Below, one piece after another: positions 28,378-37,008 of a stretch of 64,000 nt of DNA. Source of the DNA: Streptomyces sp. RPA4-2 (GTDB lineage: Bacteria > Actinomycetota > Actinomycetes > Streptomycetales > Streptomycetaceae); NCBI RefSeq assembly GCF_012273515.2, contig NZ_CP050975.2, positions 2,356,001-2,420,000 of the forward strand, in the 5' to 3' direction. A program made the translations under genes and the position numbers. A model generated the notes under the pieces. It saw only the letters and a list, made by a program, of their open reading frames with translations, did not search any database and had not been told where the DNA came from. Each line of letters begins with the position of its first letter. Positions within the stretch are counted from its first letter, which is position 1.

Positions 28378-29226
28378 CTACCCTTCTCCGTCGCTCTCCG
28401 AGGGCTCGCCGCCGGACGTCCGTGCCGCCTCGACGGCCTCGCCCCCGGACGCCGGACGGGCCGGCTGCCCGGAGGCCGGTTCGGGTTTCACGTGGAGGAT
28501 GTCGCGGGCCTGCTCGGCGGCGCGGGCGATGCTCTCGGAGACGAAGTCGAGGAAGCGCGCGATGTTCTCGAGACGGGTGGCGGCCGGAGTGCCCGGGCCC
28601 AGGACGCGGACGCCTTCCCGGGTGGTCTCGACGAGCTGGGCGGTGGACCGGGCGCTGGCCATCATGGACTGGTACCAGATGTCGTCGTCGACGATGTAGC
28701 GCTCGCGACGGCGTTCGTCGCGCTCCCGGCGGACGAGGCCCTGGCTCTCGAGGAACGCGATCGCCTTGGAGACGGACGCCGGGCTGACCTGGAGGCGCTG
28801 GACGAGTTCGGCCGCGGTGAGGCTGCCCGCGTCGCTGATGCAGAGGCAGGCCAGCACCCGGGACATCATCCTGGACATGCCCGACGCCATGATGACGGTG
28901 GTGAACGTCTCCTCGTACTCGCGCACCGCCTCGGCGTCCCGGCCATGGGGCTGCGGGGGCGCCTCCGCCCCCTGGGGCACGGTCTGCCTGCGGCGGTGGG
29001 CGCGGCGTTCGGTGGCGCGATGGGCGAGGTCGGCGCGGTACGCGGTCGGGCCGCCGTTGCGCATGACCTCCCGGGTGATGGTCGAGGTCGGACGGTCGAG
29101 ACGTCTGGCGATCTCCGCGTAGGCGAGGCCGTCGGCCAGCCCCAGCGCGACCTGCTGGCGTTCCTGCTGGGTGAGTCTGCCTCCCGGCATCGCGGTCTCC
29201 TTCGTCGTCCGTGGTGCCTCCAGCAT
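28378..29226 (-). CDS. Double-HTH regulator: IS30-type HTH fused to MarR/GbsR-like domain
   Basis: The 282-residue protein has two DNA-binding segments. Residues about 17-80 match the HTH of IS30 transposases (LTQQERQQVALGLADGLAYAEIARRLDR, then TSTITREVMRNGG). From about 105 comes a MarR/GbsR-like winged helix (LTAAELVQRLQVSPASVSKAIAFLESQGLVRRE), then a helical dimerisation region and a disordered acidic tail. The ATG at 29226 follows GGAGG at 8 bases; ATG 29190 also has AAGGAGA. It is divergent from the DUF4097 gene, across repeated CATTGCAAC boxes it probably binds. Confidence 0.82.
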   Translation of the reverse strand: MLEAPRTTKETAMPGGRLTQQERQQVALGLADGLAYAEIARRLDRPTSTITREVMRNGGPTAYRADLAHRATERRAHRRRQTVPQGAEAPPQPHGRDAEAVREYEETFTTVIMASGMSRMMSRVLACLCISDAGSLTAAELVQRLQVSPASVSKAIAFLESQGLVRRERDERRRERYIVDDDIWYQSMMASARSTAQLVETTREGVRVLGPGTPAATRLENIARFLDFVSESIARAAEQARDILHVKPEPASGQPARPASGGEAVEAARTSGGEPSESDGEG

Positions 29227-29243
29227 AGCGTTCACCTCCAATT

Positions 29244-29368
29244 CATTGCAACGGCCAGAGTGACGGTTGTTGCATTAGATTCAAGGTCATTGCAACGAAA
29301 TATCGACTGTCACCTGCACTATTCGCGGTTTTGCGCAACGAGCGTATTGCCGGATCATTGAATGCAAC
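29244..29368. promoter_or_regulatory. Array of CATTGCAAC boxes between the regulator and the DUF4097 gene
   Basis: Four copies of one box are visible: CATTGCAAC at 29244-29252, its complement form GTTGCATT at 29269-29276, CATTGCAAC at 29288-29296, and AATGCAAC at 29361-29368. The first two form an inverted pair. Boxes abut the start of the regulator and reach to 66 bases before the DUF4097 ATG, as expected of an autoregulated divergent operator. The binding protein is inferred to be the adjacent double-HTH regulator. Confidence 0.6.
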
Positions 29369-29433
29369 GTAGCGTTTCCATCATCAGAAACGTCGGGCCA
29401 CGGAAGCCCGCGGCACAGATGAAGGAGAGCGCG

Positions 29434-30105
29434 ATGCAGAAGTTCGACACCCCCGCCCCCGTCTCGGCCGTCCTCGACATCCCCGCGGGACGCGTCCGGT
29501 TCATCGCCGCCGACCGGGCCGACACCACGGTCGAGATCCTGCCGGCGGACGCCACCAAGGCCCGCGACGTCAAGGCGGCGGAGCAGACCGAGGTCACCTA
29601 CGGCGACGGCGTCCTGCGGATAGAGACCGCGGCGGCGAAGAACCGGATCCTCGGCGCCTCCGGATCCGTCGAGGTGACGGTCCGGCTGCCCGCCGGCTCC
29701 CGCGTCGAAGCGAAGGCGGCCGACGCCGAGCTCCGGGGCGTCGGACGGCTCGGTGACGTCGCCTTCGAGGGCGGGCGGGCCACGGTCCGGCTCGACGAGG
29801 CCGCGAGCACCCGCCTCACCGTCCTCGCCGGCGACATCTCGGTCGGCCGGCTGGCCGGCCCCGCGGAGATCAGCACCCAGAAGGGCGACCTCCACATCAC
29901 GGAGGCCGTACACGGCACGGTCACGCTGCGCACCGGGCACGGCGACATCTCGGTCGGCGCCGCCCACGGAGTCCCCGCGTCCCTGGACGCCGGCACCGAC
30001 CACGGCCGGATCCACAACGCGCTCGGCACCACCGGAGGCACCGGGACCGCCCTGGACATCCGGGCGACCACCGCCTACGGCGACATCACCGCCCGCGGCC
30101 TGTGA
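29434..30105 (+). CDS. DUF4097-family beta-repeat protein
   Basis: The 223-residue protein lacks a signal peptide and is built of short beta strands with repeated GDI/GDL turns (LAGDISVGRLAG, QKGDLHITEA, GHGDISVG, YGDITARG), typical of the right-handed beta domain DUF4097. No catalytic residues are recognised. The start is supported by AAGGAG before ATG 29434. It is divergent from the double-HTH regulator over shared boxes, and a perfect hairpin follows it. Similar proteins are annotated only as adhesin-like; function unknown. Confidence 0.8.
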   Translation: MQKFDTPAPVSAVLDIPAGRVRFIAADRADTTVEILPADATKARDVKAAEQTEVTYGDGVLRIETAAAKNRILGASGSVEVTVRLPAGSRVEAKAADAELRGVGRLGDVAFEGGRATVRLDEAASTRLTVLAGDISVGRLAGPAEISTQKGDLHITEAVHGTVTLRTGHGDISVGAAHGVPASLDAGTDHGRIHNALGTTGGTGTALDIRATTAYGDITARGL

Positions 30106-30121
30106 GCCGCAGAGCACCCCA

Positions 30122-30161
30122 CGGGCGGTGCGCACCGACACCCGTCGGTGCGCACCGCCCG
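30122..30161 (+). terminator. 18-bp perfect hairpin terminator after the DUF4097 gene
   Basis: Arms 30122-30139 and 30144-30161 are perfect inverted complements with a 4-base loop and no T-tract. It isolates the DUF4097 transcript from the ectoine operon. Confidence 0.75.
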
Positions 30162-30515
30162 CCCCTGTGCGAGATTCCGCCACACATCCACGGACTCATC
30201 ACAACGTGCATTCACTCCGCTAATTCGGCTGTTAATCATGCGTAGATTCCCATATTCTTCTGCCCGCTTTCTTTGCCGCTAAACGCAAAGATTTCGCGAA
30301 CGCCAATCGACATGATTCGGGCAGATCTCATGGCCATTGCGTCGCTGTGACACACTCCACAGCCCGCCCGTTTCCTCCCCTCATATACGGACAGACCTGT
30401 ACCTATCGGTGGCCGTCGAGCCAATGCTTACGGGCACGTGATAACACAGGATCCCTTAGCACGTAACCCCCCTCGACGATGCATTTTCGAATTTCCATCG
30501 GTAAATTCAATCCGC
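30162..30515 (+). promoter_or_regulatory. AT-richer ectoine operon leader and promoter region
   Basis: This gap before ectA is visibly less GC-rich than its surroundings, as expected of a regulated promoter region. It holds a small inverted repeat, CTTTGC (30271-30276) and GCAAAG (30285-30290). No promoter matches a consensus well enough to name. ectA has only a poor ribosome-binding site. Osmotic or heat control is known for ectoine genes but is not shown by this sequence. Confidence 0.4.
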
Positions 30516-31073
30516 ATGACCGCCGCACAGACAGACCTGCCAGCGGAATTCCTGGAAATGCCAGAGGGCCTTCGGATCGACCGTCCGGAGGTGGCCGACG
30601 GGGCCGCCCTCTGGCGCATCGCCAAGGACTCCGGAACCCTCGACCTGAACTCCTCGTACAGCTATCTGCTGTGGTGCCGTGACTTCGCCGGCACCTCGGT
30701 GGTCGCACGCGACACGGCGGACCCGGACGGGCTGCCCGTCGGATTCGTCACCGGGTACGTCCGGCCCGAGCGCCCGGACACCCTGCTCGTCTGGCAGGTC
30801 GCCGTCGACGCCTCGCACCGCGGACGCGGACTGGCCGCGGCCCTGCTCGACGGACTGACCGCGCGGGTCGCCCGGGAGCGGACGGTCAGCGGGGTCGAGA
30901 CCACCATCACCCCCGGCAACATCGCCTCCGAACGCCTCTTCACCTCGTTCGCCGCCCGCCACGGCGCGCGTGTCGAGCGCGAGGTGCTGTTCGGGTCGGG
31001 GAACTTCCCGAACGGCCCGGACGGGCCCCACGACCCCGAAGTCCTGTACCGCATCGGTCCCCTCTCCCTCTGA
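30516..31073 (+). CDS. ectA: L-2,4-diaminobutyrate N-acetyltransferase
   Basis: The 185-residue GNAT enzyme acetylates diaminobutyrate on the gamma amino group, the second step of ectoine synthesis. The acetyl-CoA loop is visible in VAVDASHRGRGLAAALLDGL (about 93-112), and SSYSYLLWCRDFAGTSVVA is an EctA-specific stretch. The ATG at 30516 is chosen because the upstream in-frame extension lies in the leader. First gene of ectABCD, 29 bases before ectB. Confidence 0.96.
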   Translation: MTAAQTDLPAEFLEMPEGLRIDRPEVADGAALWRIAKDSGTLDLNSSYSYLLWCRDFAGTSVVARDTADPDGLPVGFVTGYVRPERPDTLLVWQVAVDASHRGRGLAAALLDGLTARVARERTVSGVETTITPGNIASERLFTSFAARHGARVEREVLFGSGNFPNGPDGPHDPEVLYRIGPLSL

Positions 31074-31102
31074 CCCCCCACGCACCGAGGAGCGATTCCG
31101 CC

Positions 31103-32374
31103 GTGACCATCACCCCGCCCGACCTGAGCGTCTTCGAGACCCTGGAGTCGGAGGTGCGCAGCTACTGCCGCAGCTGGCCCACCGTCTTCGACCGGGCGCA
31201 GGGCAGCCGGATGTACGACGAGGACGGACACGCGTACCTCGACTTCTTCGCGGGCGCCGGTTCCCTCAACTACGGGCACAACAACCCGGTCCTCAAACGC
31301 GCCCTGATCGACTACCTGGAACGCGACGGCGTCACCCACGGTCTCGACATGTCGACGACCGCCAAACGCGCGTTCCTGGAGACCTTCCAGAACATCGTGC
31401 TGCGACCGCGTGATCTGCCGTACAAGGTGATGTTCCCGGGCCCCACCGGCACCAACGCCGTGGAGTCCGCGCTGAAGCTGGCGCGGAAGGTGAAGGGGCG
31501 CGAGGCGATCGTGTCCTTCACCAACGCCTTCCACGGGATGTCGCTCGGGTCGCTGGCCGTCACCGGCAACGCCTTCAAGCGCGCCGGCGCCGGAGTCCCG
31601 CTCGTGCACGGCACCCCGATGCCGTTCGACAACTACTTCGACGGCCAGGTGCCGGACTTCCTCTGGTTCGAACGCCTGCTGGAGGACCAGGGGTCCGGTC
31701 TCAACCAGCCCGCCGCGGTCATCGTCGAGACCGTCCAGGGTGAGGGCGGCATCAACGTCGCCCGGCCCGAGTGGCTGCGCGCCCTCGCCGACCTGTGCCG
31801 GCGGCGGGACATGCTGCTGATCGTCGACGACATCCAGATGGGCTGCGGGCGGACGGGAGCGTTCTTCTCCTTCGAGGAGGCGGGGATCGTGCCCGACATC
31901 GTGACCGTGTCCAAGTCCATCAGCGGCTACGGACTGCCCATGTCGCTGTGCCTGTTCAAGCCCGAACTGGACGTCTGGGAGCCCGGCGAGCACAACGGCA
32001 CCTTCCGCGGCAACAACCCCGCGTTCGTCACGGCCGCCGCGACCCTGGAGACGTACTGGTCGGACGGCTCCGCCATGGAGAAGCAGACCCGCACCCGCGG
32101 CGAGCAGATCGAGCAGGGCCTGATCTCCATCACCGAGGAGAACCTCGCCGACGTCCGGGAGTACCGGGGGCGCGGGCTCGTCTGGGGGCTGGAGTTCCAC
32201 GAGAAGGAGCGTGCGGGACGCGTCGCGCAGCGCGCCTTCGAACTCGGGCTGCTCATCGAGACATCCGGACCGGAGAGCGAGGTCGTGAAGCTCCTCCCGG
32301 CGCTCACCATCACCCCCGAAGAACTCGACGAAGGCCTGCGCACCCTCGCCCGCGCCGTGCGCGAGACCCTCTGA
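31103..32374 (+). CDS. ectB: Diaminobutyrate-2-oxoglutarate transaminase
   Basis: The 423-residue class III aminotransferase converts aspartate semialdehyde to L-2,4-diaminobutyrate. The PLP lysine is K271 in [14 protein letters not shown], preceded by the cofactor Asp in [13 protein letters not shown]. Length and blocks ([30 protein letters not shown]) fit EctB. The GTG start has GAGGAG about ten bases upstream. Confidence 0.96.
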   Translation: MTITPPDLSVFETLESEVRSYCRSWPTVFDRAQGSRMYDEDGHAYLDFFAGAGSLNYGHNNPVLKRALIDYLERDGVTHGLDMSTTAKRAFLETFQNIVLRPRDLPYKVMFPGPTGTNAVESALKLARKVKGREAIVSFTNAFHGMSLGSLAVTGNAFKRAGAGVPLVHGTPMPFDNYFDGQVPDFLWFERLLEDQGSGLNQPAAVIVETVQGEGGINVARPEWLRALADLCRRRDMLLIVDDIQMGCGRTGAFFSFEEAGIVPDIVTVSKSISGYGLPMSLCLFKPELDVWEPGEHNGTFRGNNPAFVTAAATLETYWSDGSAMEKQTRTRGEQIEQGLISITEENLADVREYRGRGLVWGLEFHEKERAGRVAQRAFELGLLIETSGPESEVVKLLPALTITPEELDEGLRTLARAVRETL

Positions 32375-32426
32375 GACCCACCCCGAACCCCGCACCCGAG
32401 CCACGAGAGAGAGGCATCGCAGCATC

Positions 32427-32825
32427 GTGATAGTCCGTTCGTTCAAGGACATCGAAGGCACCGACCGGCACGTGAAGTCGGCCTCGGGCACCTGGGAGAG
32501 CAAGCGCGTCGTCCTCGCCAAGGAGAAGGTCGGCTTCTCCGTGCACGAGACGATCCTGTACGCGGGCACGGAGACGTCTATGTGGTACGCGAACCACATC
32601 GAGGCCGTCGTGTGCGTCGAGGGCGAGGCCGAACTCACCGACAACGAGACCGGGTTCACCTACACGATCACACCCGGCACCACGTACCTGCTCGACGGAC
32701 ACGAGAGGCACACGATGCGGATCAAGGAGGACTTCCGCTGCATCTGTGTCTTCAACCCGCCCGTCACCGGGCGCGAGGACCACGACGAGAACGGCGTCTA
32801 CCCGCTGCTCACCGAGGAGGTGTGA
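32427..32825 (+). CDS. ectC: L-ectoine synthase
   Basis: The 132-residue cupin closes the ring of N-gamma-acetyl-diaminobutyrate, giving ectoine. The family start [14 protein letters not shown] and the metal-site region [20 protein letters not shown] are present, followed by [13 protein letters not shown]. Fifty-two bases separate it from ectB and seven from ectD, within the same operon. GTG start preceded by GAGAGAGG. Confidence 0.96.
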   Translation: MIVRSFKDIEGTDRHVKSASGTWESKRVVLAKEKVGFSVHETILYAGTETSMWYANHIEAVVCVEGEAELTDNETGFTYTITPGTTYLLDGHERHTMRIKEDFRCICVFNPPVTGREDHDENGVYPLLTEEV

Positions 32826-32832
32826 CACGCCG

Positions 32833-33720
32833 ATGACCACCCTCACCGATCTCTACCCCAGCCGCGGCGCCACCGAGGTGTCCGTACCCCGCCAGGACCC
32901 GGTCGTCTGGAGCGCCCCGGGCGAACCCGGCCCGATCACCGGCTCCGAACTGCACACGTACGAGCGCGACGGCTTCCTCCCCGTGGAGGAGCTCCTCAGC
33001 GAGGACGAGGTCGCCGTGTACCGGCAGGAGTTGGAGCGGATCGTCACCGATCCCGCGATCCGGGCCGACGAGCGCTCGATCGTCGAGCCGAAGTCGCTCG
33101 AGATCCGGTCCGTCTTCGAGGTGCACCGGATCAGCGAGATCTTCGCCCGTCTCGTCCGCGACGAACGCGTGGTCGGGCGGGCCCGGCAGATCCTCGGCTC
33201 GGACGTCTACGTCCACCAGTCGCGGATCAACGTCAAGCCGGGTTTCGGGGCCAGCGGGTTCTACTGGCACTCGGACTTCGAGACGTGGCACGCCGAGGAC
33301 GGGCTGCCGAACATGCGGACGGTGTCCGTGTCGATCGCGCTGACCGAGAACTACGACACCAACGGCGGCCTCATGATCATGCCGGGGTCGCACCGGACGT
33401 TCCTCGGCTGTGCGGGTTCCACCCCGGAGGACAACTACAAGCAGTCGCTGCAGATGCAGGACGCGGGTACGCCGTCCGACGAGGCGCTCACCGACCTCGC
33501 CACCCGGCACGGCATCAAGCTCTTCACGGGCCGGGCCGGTTCGGCGACCTGGTTCGACTGCAACTGCATGCACGGCTCGGGCGACAACATCACCCCGTTC
33601 CCGCGCAGCAACGTCTTCATCGTGTTCAACAGCGTGGAGAACGCGGCGGTGGAGCCCTTCGCGGCGCCGGTGCGCAGGCCCGACTTCATCGGGGCCCGCG
33701 ACTTCACCCCCGTGCGCTGA
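32833..33720 (+). CDS. ectD: Ectoine hydroxylase
   Basis: This 295-residue Fe(II)/2-oxoglutarate dioxygenase makes 5-hydroxyectoine. The iron triad is visible: H146 and D148 in YWHSDFETWH and H247 in NCMHGSGDN. The stretch VHQSRINVKPGFGASGF matches the EctD signature region. The ATG at 32833 follows the ectC stop by seven bases. Presence of ectD means the strain should make both ectoine and hydroxyectoine. Confidence 0.96.
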   Translation: MTTLTDLYPSRGATEVSVPRQDPVVWSAPGEPGPITGSELHTYERDGFLPVEELLSEDEVAVYRQELERIVTDPAIRADERSIVEPKSLEIRSVFEVHRISEIFARLVRDERVVGRARQILGSDVYVHQSRINVKPGFGASGFYWHSDFETWHAEDGLPNMRTVSVSIALTENYDTNGGLMIMPGSHRTFLGCAGSTPEDNYKQSLQMQDAGTPSDEALTDLATRHGIKLFTGRAGSATWFDCNCMHGSGDNITPFPRSNVFIVFNSVENAAVEPFAAPVRRPDFIGARDFTPVR

Positions 33721-33760
33721 CCACTGACCGGCCCCGGCACAACACGGGAGCCGCCGGGTC

Positions 33761-34810
33761 TCAGGGGCGCAGAGCGTCCAGCAGCCGGTCGACGTCGGCG
33801 GGTGTGTTGTACAGATGGAAGGCGGCGCGAAGGTTGCCCGCCCGGTCGGACACCTCGACTCCGGCCTTGCTCAACTCCGGCTGCAGCCGGCCCAGTCCGG
33901 GTACGGAGACGATCGGCGAGCCCGGCGCGGGCACCGGCTCGTGGCCCAGTTCCCGCAGCCCGGCGCGGAATCGGTCGGCGAGGCCGAGGTCGTGGGTGTG
34001 TACGCGTTCCACACCCAGCTTCTCGACGAGCTCCAGCGAGTGCCGGGCGCCCGCGTACGAGAAGAGGCTGGGGCTCTCGTCGAACCGCCGTGCCGAGTGG
34101 GCGAGTTCCTCGACCGGGCCGTAGCAGCTGTCCCAGGGCGCCTGCCCCGCGACCCAGCCCGCGAACAGCGGGGTGAGCCCGCCGAAGTCCTCCGGGACGA
34201 CCAGGAAGGCCACGCCCCGGGGGCAGACGAGCCATTTGAAGGCGACGGAGGAGACGTAGTCGTAGGCGTCCGCCGTCAGCGGCAGCCAGCCGGCGGCCTG
34301 CGACGCGTCGACGTACGTCCGCGCGCCATGGGTCCGCGCGGCCTCGCGGATCGCGGGCAGGTCGGCGACCCGGCCGTCCGCGGACTGCGCGGCGCTGACC
34401 GCGACGAGTGCGGTGCCGGGGCGTACGGATTCGGCGAGCCGCTCCAGCGGTACGGCGCGCACCTTGAGGTCGCCGCGGACGTGGAAGGGGTTCACCACCG
34501 AGCTGAAGTCGGCCTCGGCGGTGAGCACTTCCGCGCCGGACGGCAGCGCGGCCGCGATCAGTCCGCTGTAGACGGCGACCGACGCCCCGGCCGCCACCCG
34601 GGTCGCCGGGACCTGGACCAGCCGGGCGAACGAGGCGCGGGCGGCCTCGACGTCCGCGAACATGTCGGCGGGCCGTCCGGCGGCGACGGACGCGACCGCC
34701 GTGCGCATGGCGTCCACCGCGCGGACCGGCAGCAGTCCGGTGCTCGCGGAGTTCAGATAGGTGTTCTTCGGGGCGAACTCGGCGCGTACGAGGCTCTCGA
34801 AGGTCTCCAT
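33761..34810 (-). CDS. Class V PLP-dependent aminotransferase (isopenicillin-N epimerase/NifS type)
   Basis: The 349-residue PLP enzyme is of the NifS-like class V fold. The PLP lysine is K192 in VAFKWLVCPRG; the cofactor Asp lies in TYVDASQAAGW. The N-terminal YLNSASTGLLP contacts the cofactor. No catalytic Cys loop of cysteine desulfurases is seen, so an epimerase, lyase or aminotransferase is more likely. The start is ATG 34810 with AGTAGGT upstream. It converges with ectD. Confidence 0.82.
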   Translation of the reverse strand: METFESLVRAEFAPKNTYLNSASTGLLPVRAVDAMRTAVASVAAGRPADMFADVEAARASFARLVQVPATRVAAGASVAVYSGLIAAALPSGAEVLTAEADFSSVVNPFHVRGDLKVRAVPLERLAESVRPGTALVAVSAAQSADGRVADLPAIREAARTHGARTYVDASQAAGWLPLTADAYDYVSSVAFKWLVCPRGVAFLVVPEDFGGLTPLFAGWVAGQAPWDSCYGPVEELAHSARRFDESPSLFSYAGARHSLELVEKLGVERVHTHDLGLADRFRAGLRELGHEPVPAPGSPIVSVPGLGRLQPELSKAGVEVSDRAGNLRAAFHLYNTPADVDRLLDALRP

Positions 34811-34905
34811 GGGACCTACTCTGCGGCCCCGGGCACCCCCCGTCCATTGCGGACTTTTACCCGGTTCCCCTAAAGAACGCTTATACAAGCGCCCCGACCA
34901 GGAAA

Positions 34906-35625
34906 TCACTGCTGGGGCACGGCGCATCCGTCCGGGCCGCAGACCTCCGCGTCGGTGGAACCCTGCTGGATCAGCCGCAGCGGCGGGCGCTCTCCCCAGG
35001 CCTGGGTCAGCGCCTGGGTGAACACCTCGGCGGGCTGGGCACCGGAGACTCCGTACTTGCGGTCCAGGACGAAGAACGGCACGCCGTTCGCGCCCAGCTC
35101 GGCCGCCTCGCGCTCGTCGGCGCGCACGTCGTCGGCGTACGCCTTCGGGTCGGCGAGGACCGTGCGGGCCGCGTCCGCGTCGAGTCCGGCCGCGACGGCC
35201 AGCTCCACGAGCCGCTCGTCGTCGCCGAAGACGGTCCGCTCCTCGGCGAAGTTCGCCCGGTACAGCAGCCCGATCAGCTCGTCCTGGCGGCCCTGCTCCT
35301 TGGCGAAGTGCAGGAGGCGGTGCATGTCGAAGGTGTTGCCGTGGTCGCGGTCCCGGGTGCGGTAGGCGAGGCCCTCGGCGGCGGCCTGCGTGCCCAGGTT
35401 CTCCTCGCCGGCCTGCGCCTGTGCCTCACTCATCCCGTACTTCTTGGTGAGCATCGCGAGGACGGGCTGGATGTCACCCTTGGCGCGGCCCGGGTCGAGC
35501 TCGAAGGAGCGGTGCACCACTTCGATCCCGTCGCGGTGCGGGAAGGCGTCGAGCGCCTTCTCGAAGCGCGCCTTTCCCACGTAGCACCAGGGGCAGGCGA
35601 TGTCGCTCCAGATCTCGACGCGCAT
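34906..35625 (-). CDS. DsbA-family oxidoreductase (FrnE-like)
   Basis: The 239-residue thioredoxin-fold protein starts with the active-site motif C11-P-W-C14 (DIACPWCYVGK). FELDPGRAKG, GNTFDMHRLLHFAKEQG and GVPFFVLDRKYGVSGAQP are FrnE-type blocks, the last being the cis-Pro loop. A second Cys pair (VCGPDGC) sits at the C-terminus and may be redox or metal active. No signal peptide, so cytoplasmic. It is on the minus strand with the aminotransferase 95 bases downstream; co-transcription is possible. Confidence 0.9.
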   Translation of the reverse strand: MRVEIWSDIACPWCYVGKARFEKALDAFPHRDGIEVVHRSFELDPGRAKGDIQPVLAMLTKKYGMSEAQAQAGEENLGTQAAAEGLAYRTRDRDHGNTFDMHRLLHFAKEQGRQDELIGLLYRANFAEERTVFGDDERLVELAVAAGLDADAARTVLADPKAYADDVRADEREAAELGANGVPFFVLDRKYGVSGAQPAEVFTQALTQAWGERPPLRLIQQGSTDAEVCGPDGCAVPQQ

Positions 35626-35712
35626 GTCTCGGCTCTCTCCAGGTCGTACGGGTACGGGGATACGGCGGCACCCTCCACGGGTCCTCGGGCGGAAACGTTC
35701 AGGCGGCCGGGT

Positions 35713-36219
35713 TCATTCCCCGGGGACGGTGTACCGCAGGAAGAGGTGGTGATCACCCTCGGCCGGCGGGTTCTCCGGGTCCGGCACCCAGCCCTGGCGG
35801 GCGTAGAAGGCCTGCGCGCGTTCGTTGTCGACGTGCACGTCGAGCGTGGCCGTCCGCTTCCCGTCGGCCTGCCACTCCTCGACACAGGCCGTGTGCAGGG
35901 AGGTGCCGATGCCGTCGCGCCAGCGGTCGGGGGCGACGTGGAACTGGAAGAGCTTCACGGAGTCGGCGGGCGCGCCCTCGTCCGTACGGAAGGAGGCGAT
36001 GCCCACGAGTCGCCCGTCGCGCACCGCGCACAGGACATGGGTGTCCGGGCGCTCGATGGCGCCGCGCCAGAGCGCCGGCCAGTCGAGTCCGTCCTCGGGC
36101 AGGCCGTCCGGGTAGTAGGTGGCGCGGGCGCGGACATGCAGGTCGGCGATGGCGGCGGCCTCGCCCGCCAGCGCGGTCCTGATCACGAGGGAGCCGACGG
36201 TGCGGTGCGTTCTGATCAC
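35713..36219 (-). CDS. GNAT-family N-acetyltransferase
   Basis: The 168-residue protein has the GNAT fold. The acetyl-CoA site is visible as VAPDRWRDGIGTSLHTACVEE near 90-110, though the usual Q/R-x-x-G-x-G/A loop is degenerate (RWRDGIG). A later block, TLDVHVDNERAQAFYARQGW, is the classic C-terminal GNAT motif. Two GTG starts are possible (36219 and 12 codons later); neither has a strong ribosome-binding site. Substrate unknown. Confidence 0.8.
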   Translation of the reverse strand: MIRTHRTVGSLVIRTALAGEAAAIADLHVRARATYYPDGLPEDGLDWPALWRGAIERPDTHVLCAVRDGRLVGIASFRTDEGAPADSVKLFQFHVAPDRWRDGIGTSLHTACVEEWQADGKRTATLDVHVDNERAQAFYARQGWVPDPENPPAEGDHHLFLRYTVPGE

Positions 36220-36276
36220 GTAGCGGAGGACGTGGCGGTGGGGGTTCCGGTTCCGGTCCGGCCGAACCGGCTGCGG

Positions 36277-36885
36277 TCAGCTGCCGTCCCTCAGGTCCTG
36301 GGGCCAGTGCGGGCGGAACTCGATGCCGTCGTACGTGACCACGCACCCCTCCCCCATCGGGGACTGCGTCATGAAGCCGACCAGCGCGTCGGACGTCTCC
36401 TTCTCGTCGCCCAGCGTGAAGAGCCGGATGAAGGTCCAGTTCGTTCCGTTGCGGGAGGCGTGGAAGGCGAAGGCGCGGCCGGTCCTGCTGATCCGCAGCC
36501 AGACGGAACTCCCCTCCACCGTGAAGGAGTTGGCGTCGTCGGAATGGCCCCGGGTGACCACGGTGCAGACGGTGGGCACGTCCGGGGAGTACTCCAGGCA
36601 CAGCTTCGCCCAGGCGCGCTCCCCCACGTGGACGTAGAGCACGCCCGCGTCGAAGGAGGCACCGAAGCCGACCGTGACCCGGGCGATCAGCTGGAAGTCC
36701 CCCTCGGGGGCGCCGAGCAGCCGGGGCGCGTCCGAGGCGGGGTCCAGGGCCTCGCCGGTGGGCGGCACGAAACGGTCCTGGCGACCGCCTGCCCAGCCCG
36801 CGAGCACCCCGTCCTCGTAGGACCAGTGTCCGTCCGGGCCGTACGTGCGCAGGGAGAAGGGGAGTTCAGGAAGTTCCAGGTCCAT
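36277..36885 (-). CDS. DUF1349 family protein (concanavalin-like beta sandwich)
   Basis: The 202-residue product matches DUF1349, a beta-sandwich related to regulation of arabinose/xylan utilisation proteins (as I recall): DFQLIARVTVGFGASFDAGVLYVHVG, WAKLCLEYSPD, and SVWLRISRTGRAFAFHASRNG. No signal peptide is seen, so it is probably cytoplasmic. The ATG at 36885 has GGGAGA upstream; the in-frame extension to 36963 is low-complexity. Ligand unknown. Confidence 0.8.
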   Translation of the reverse strand: MDLELPELPFSLRTYGPDGHWSYEDGVLAGWAGGRQDRFVPPTGEALDPASDAPRLLGAPEGDFQLIARVTVGFGASFDAGVLYVHVGERAWAKLCLEYSPDVPTVCTVVTRGHSDDANSFTVEGSSVWLRISRTGRAFAFHASRNGTNWTFIRLFTLGDEKETSDALVGFMTQSPMGEGCVVTYDGIEFRPHWPQDLRDGS

Positions 36886-37008
36886 CCGCCAAGTCTCCCA
36901 GGTCCACCGCGGCGCGCTCGCGCCGGGCGCGGGCGGCCGCGCGACCGGCCGGGGCCGGCCCACGGCCCACCGGCGGCCGCGGGCCCGAGGGCGCCTCCCG
37001 CCGAGCTC

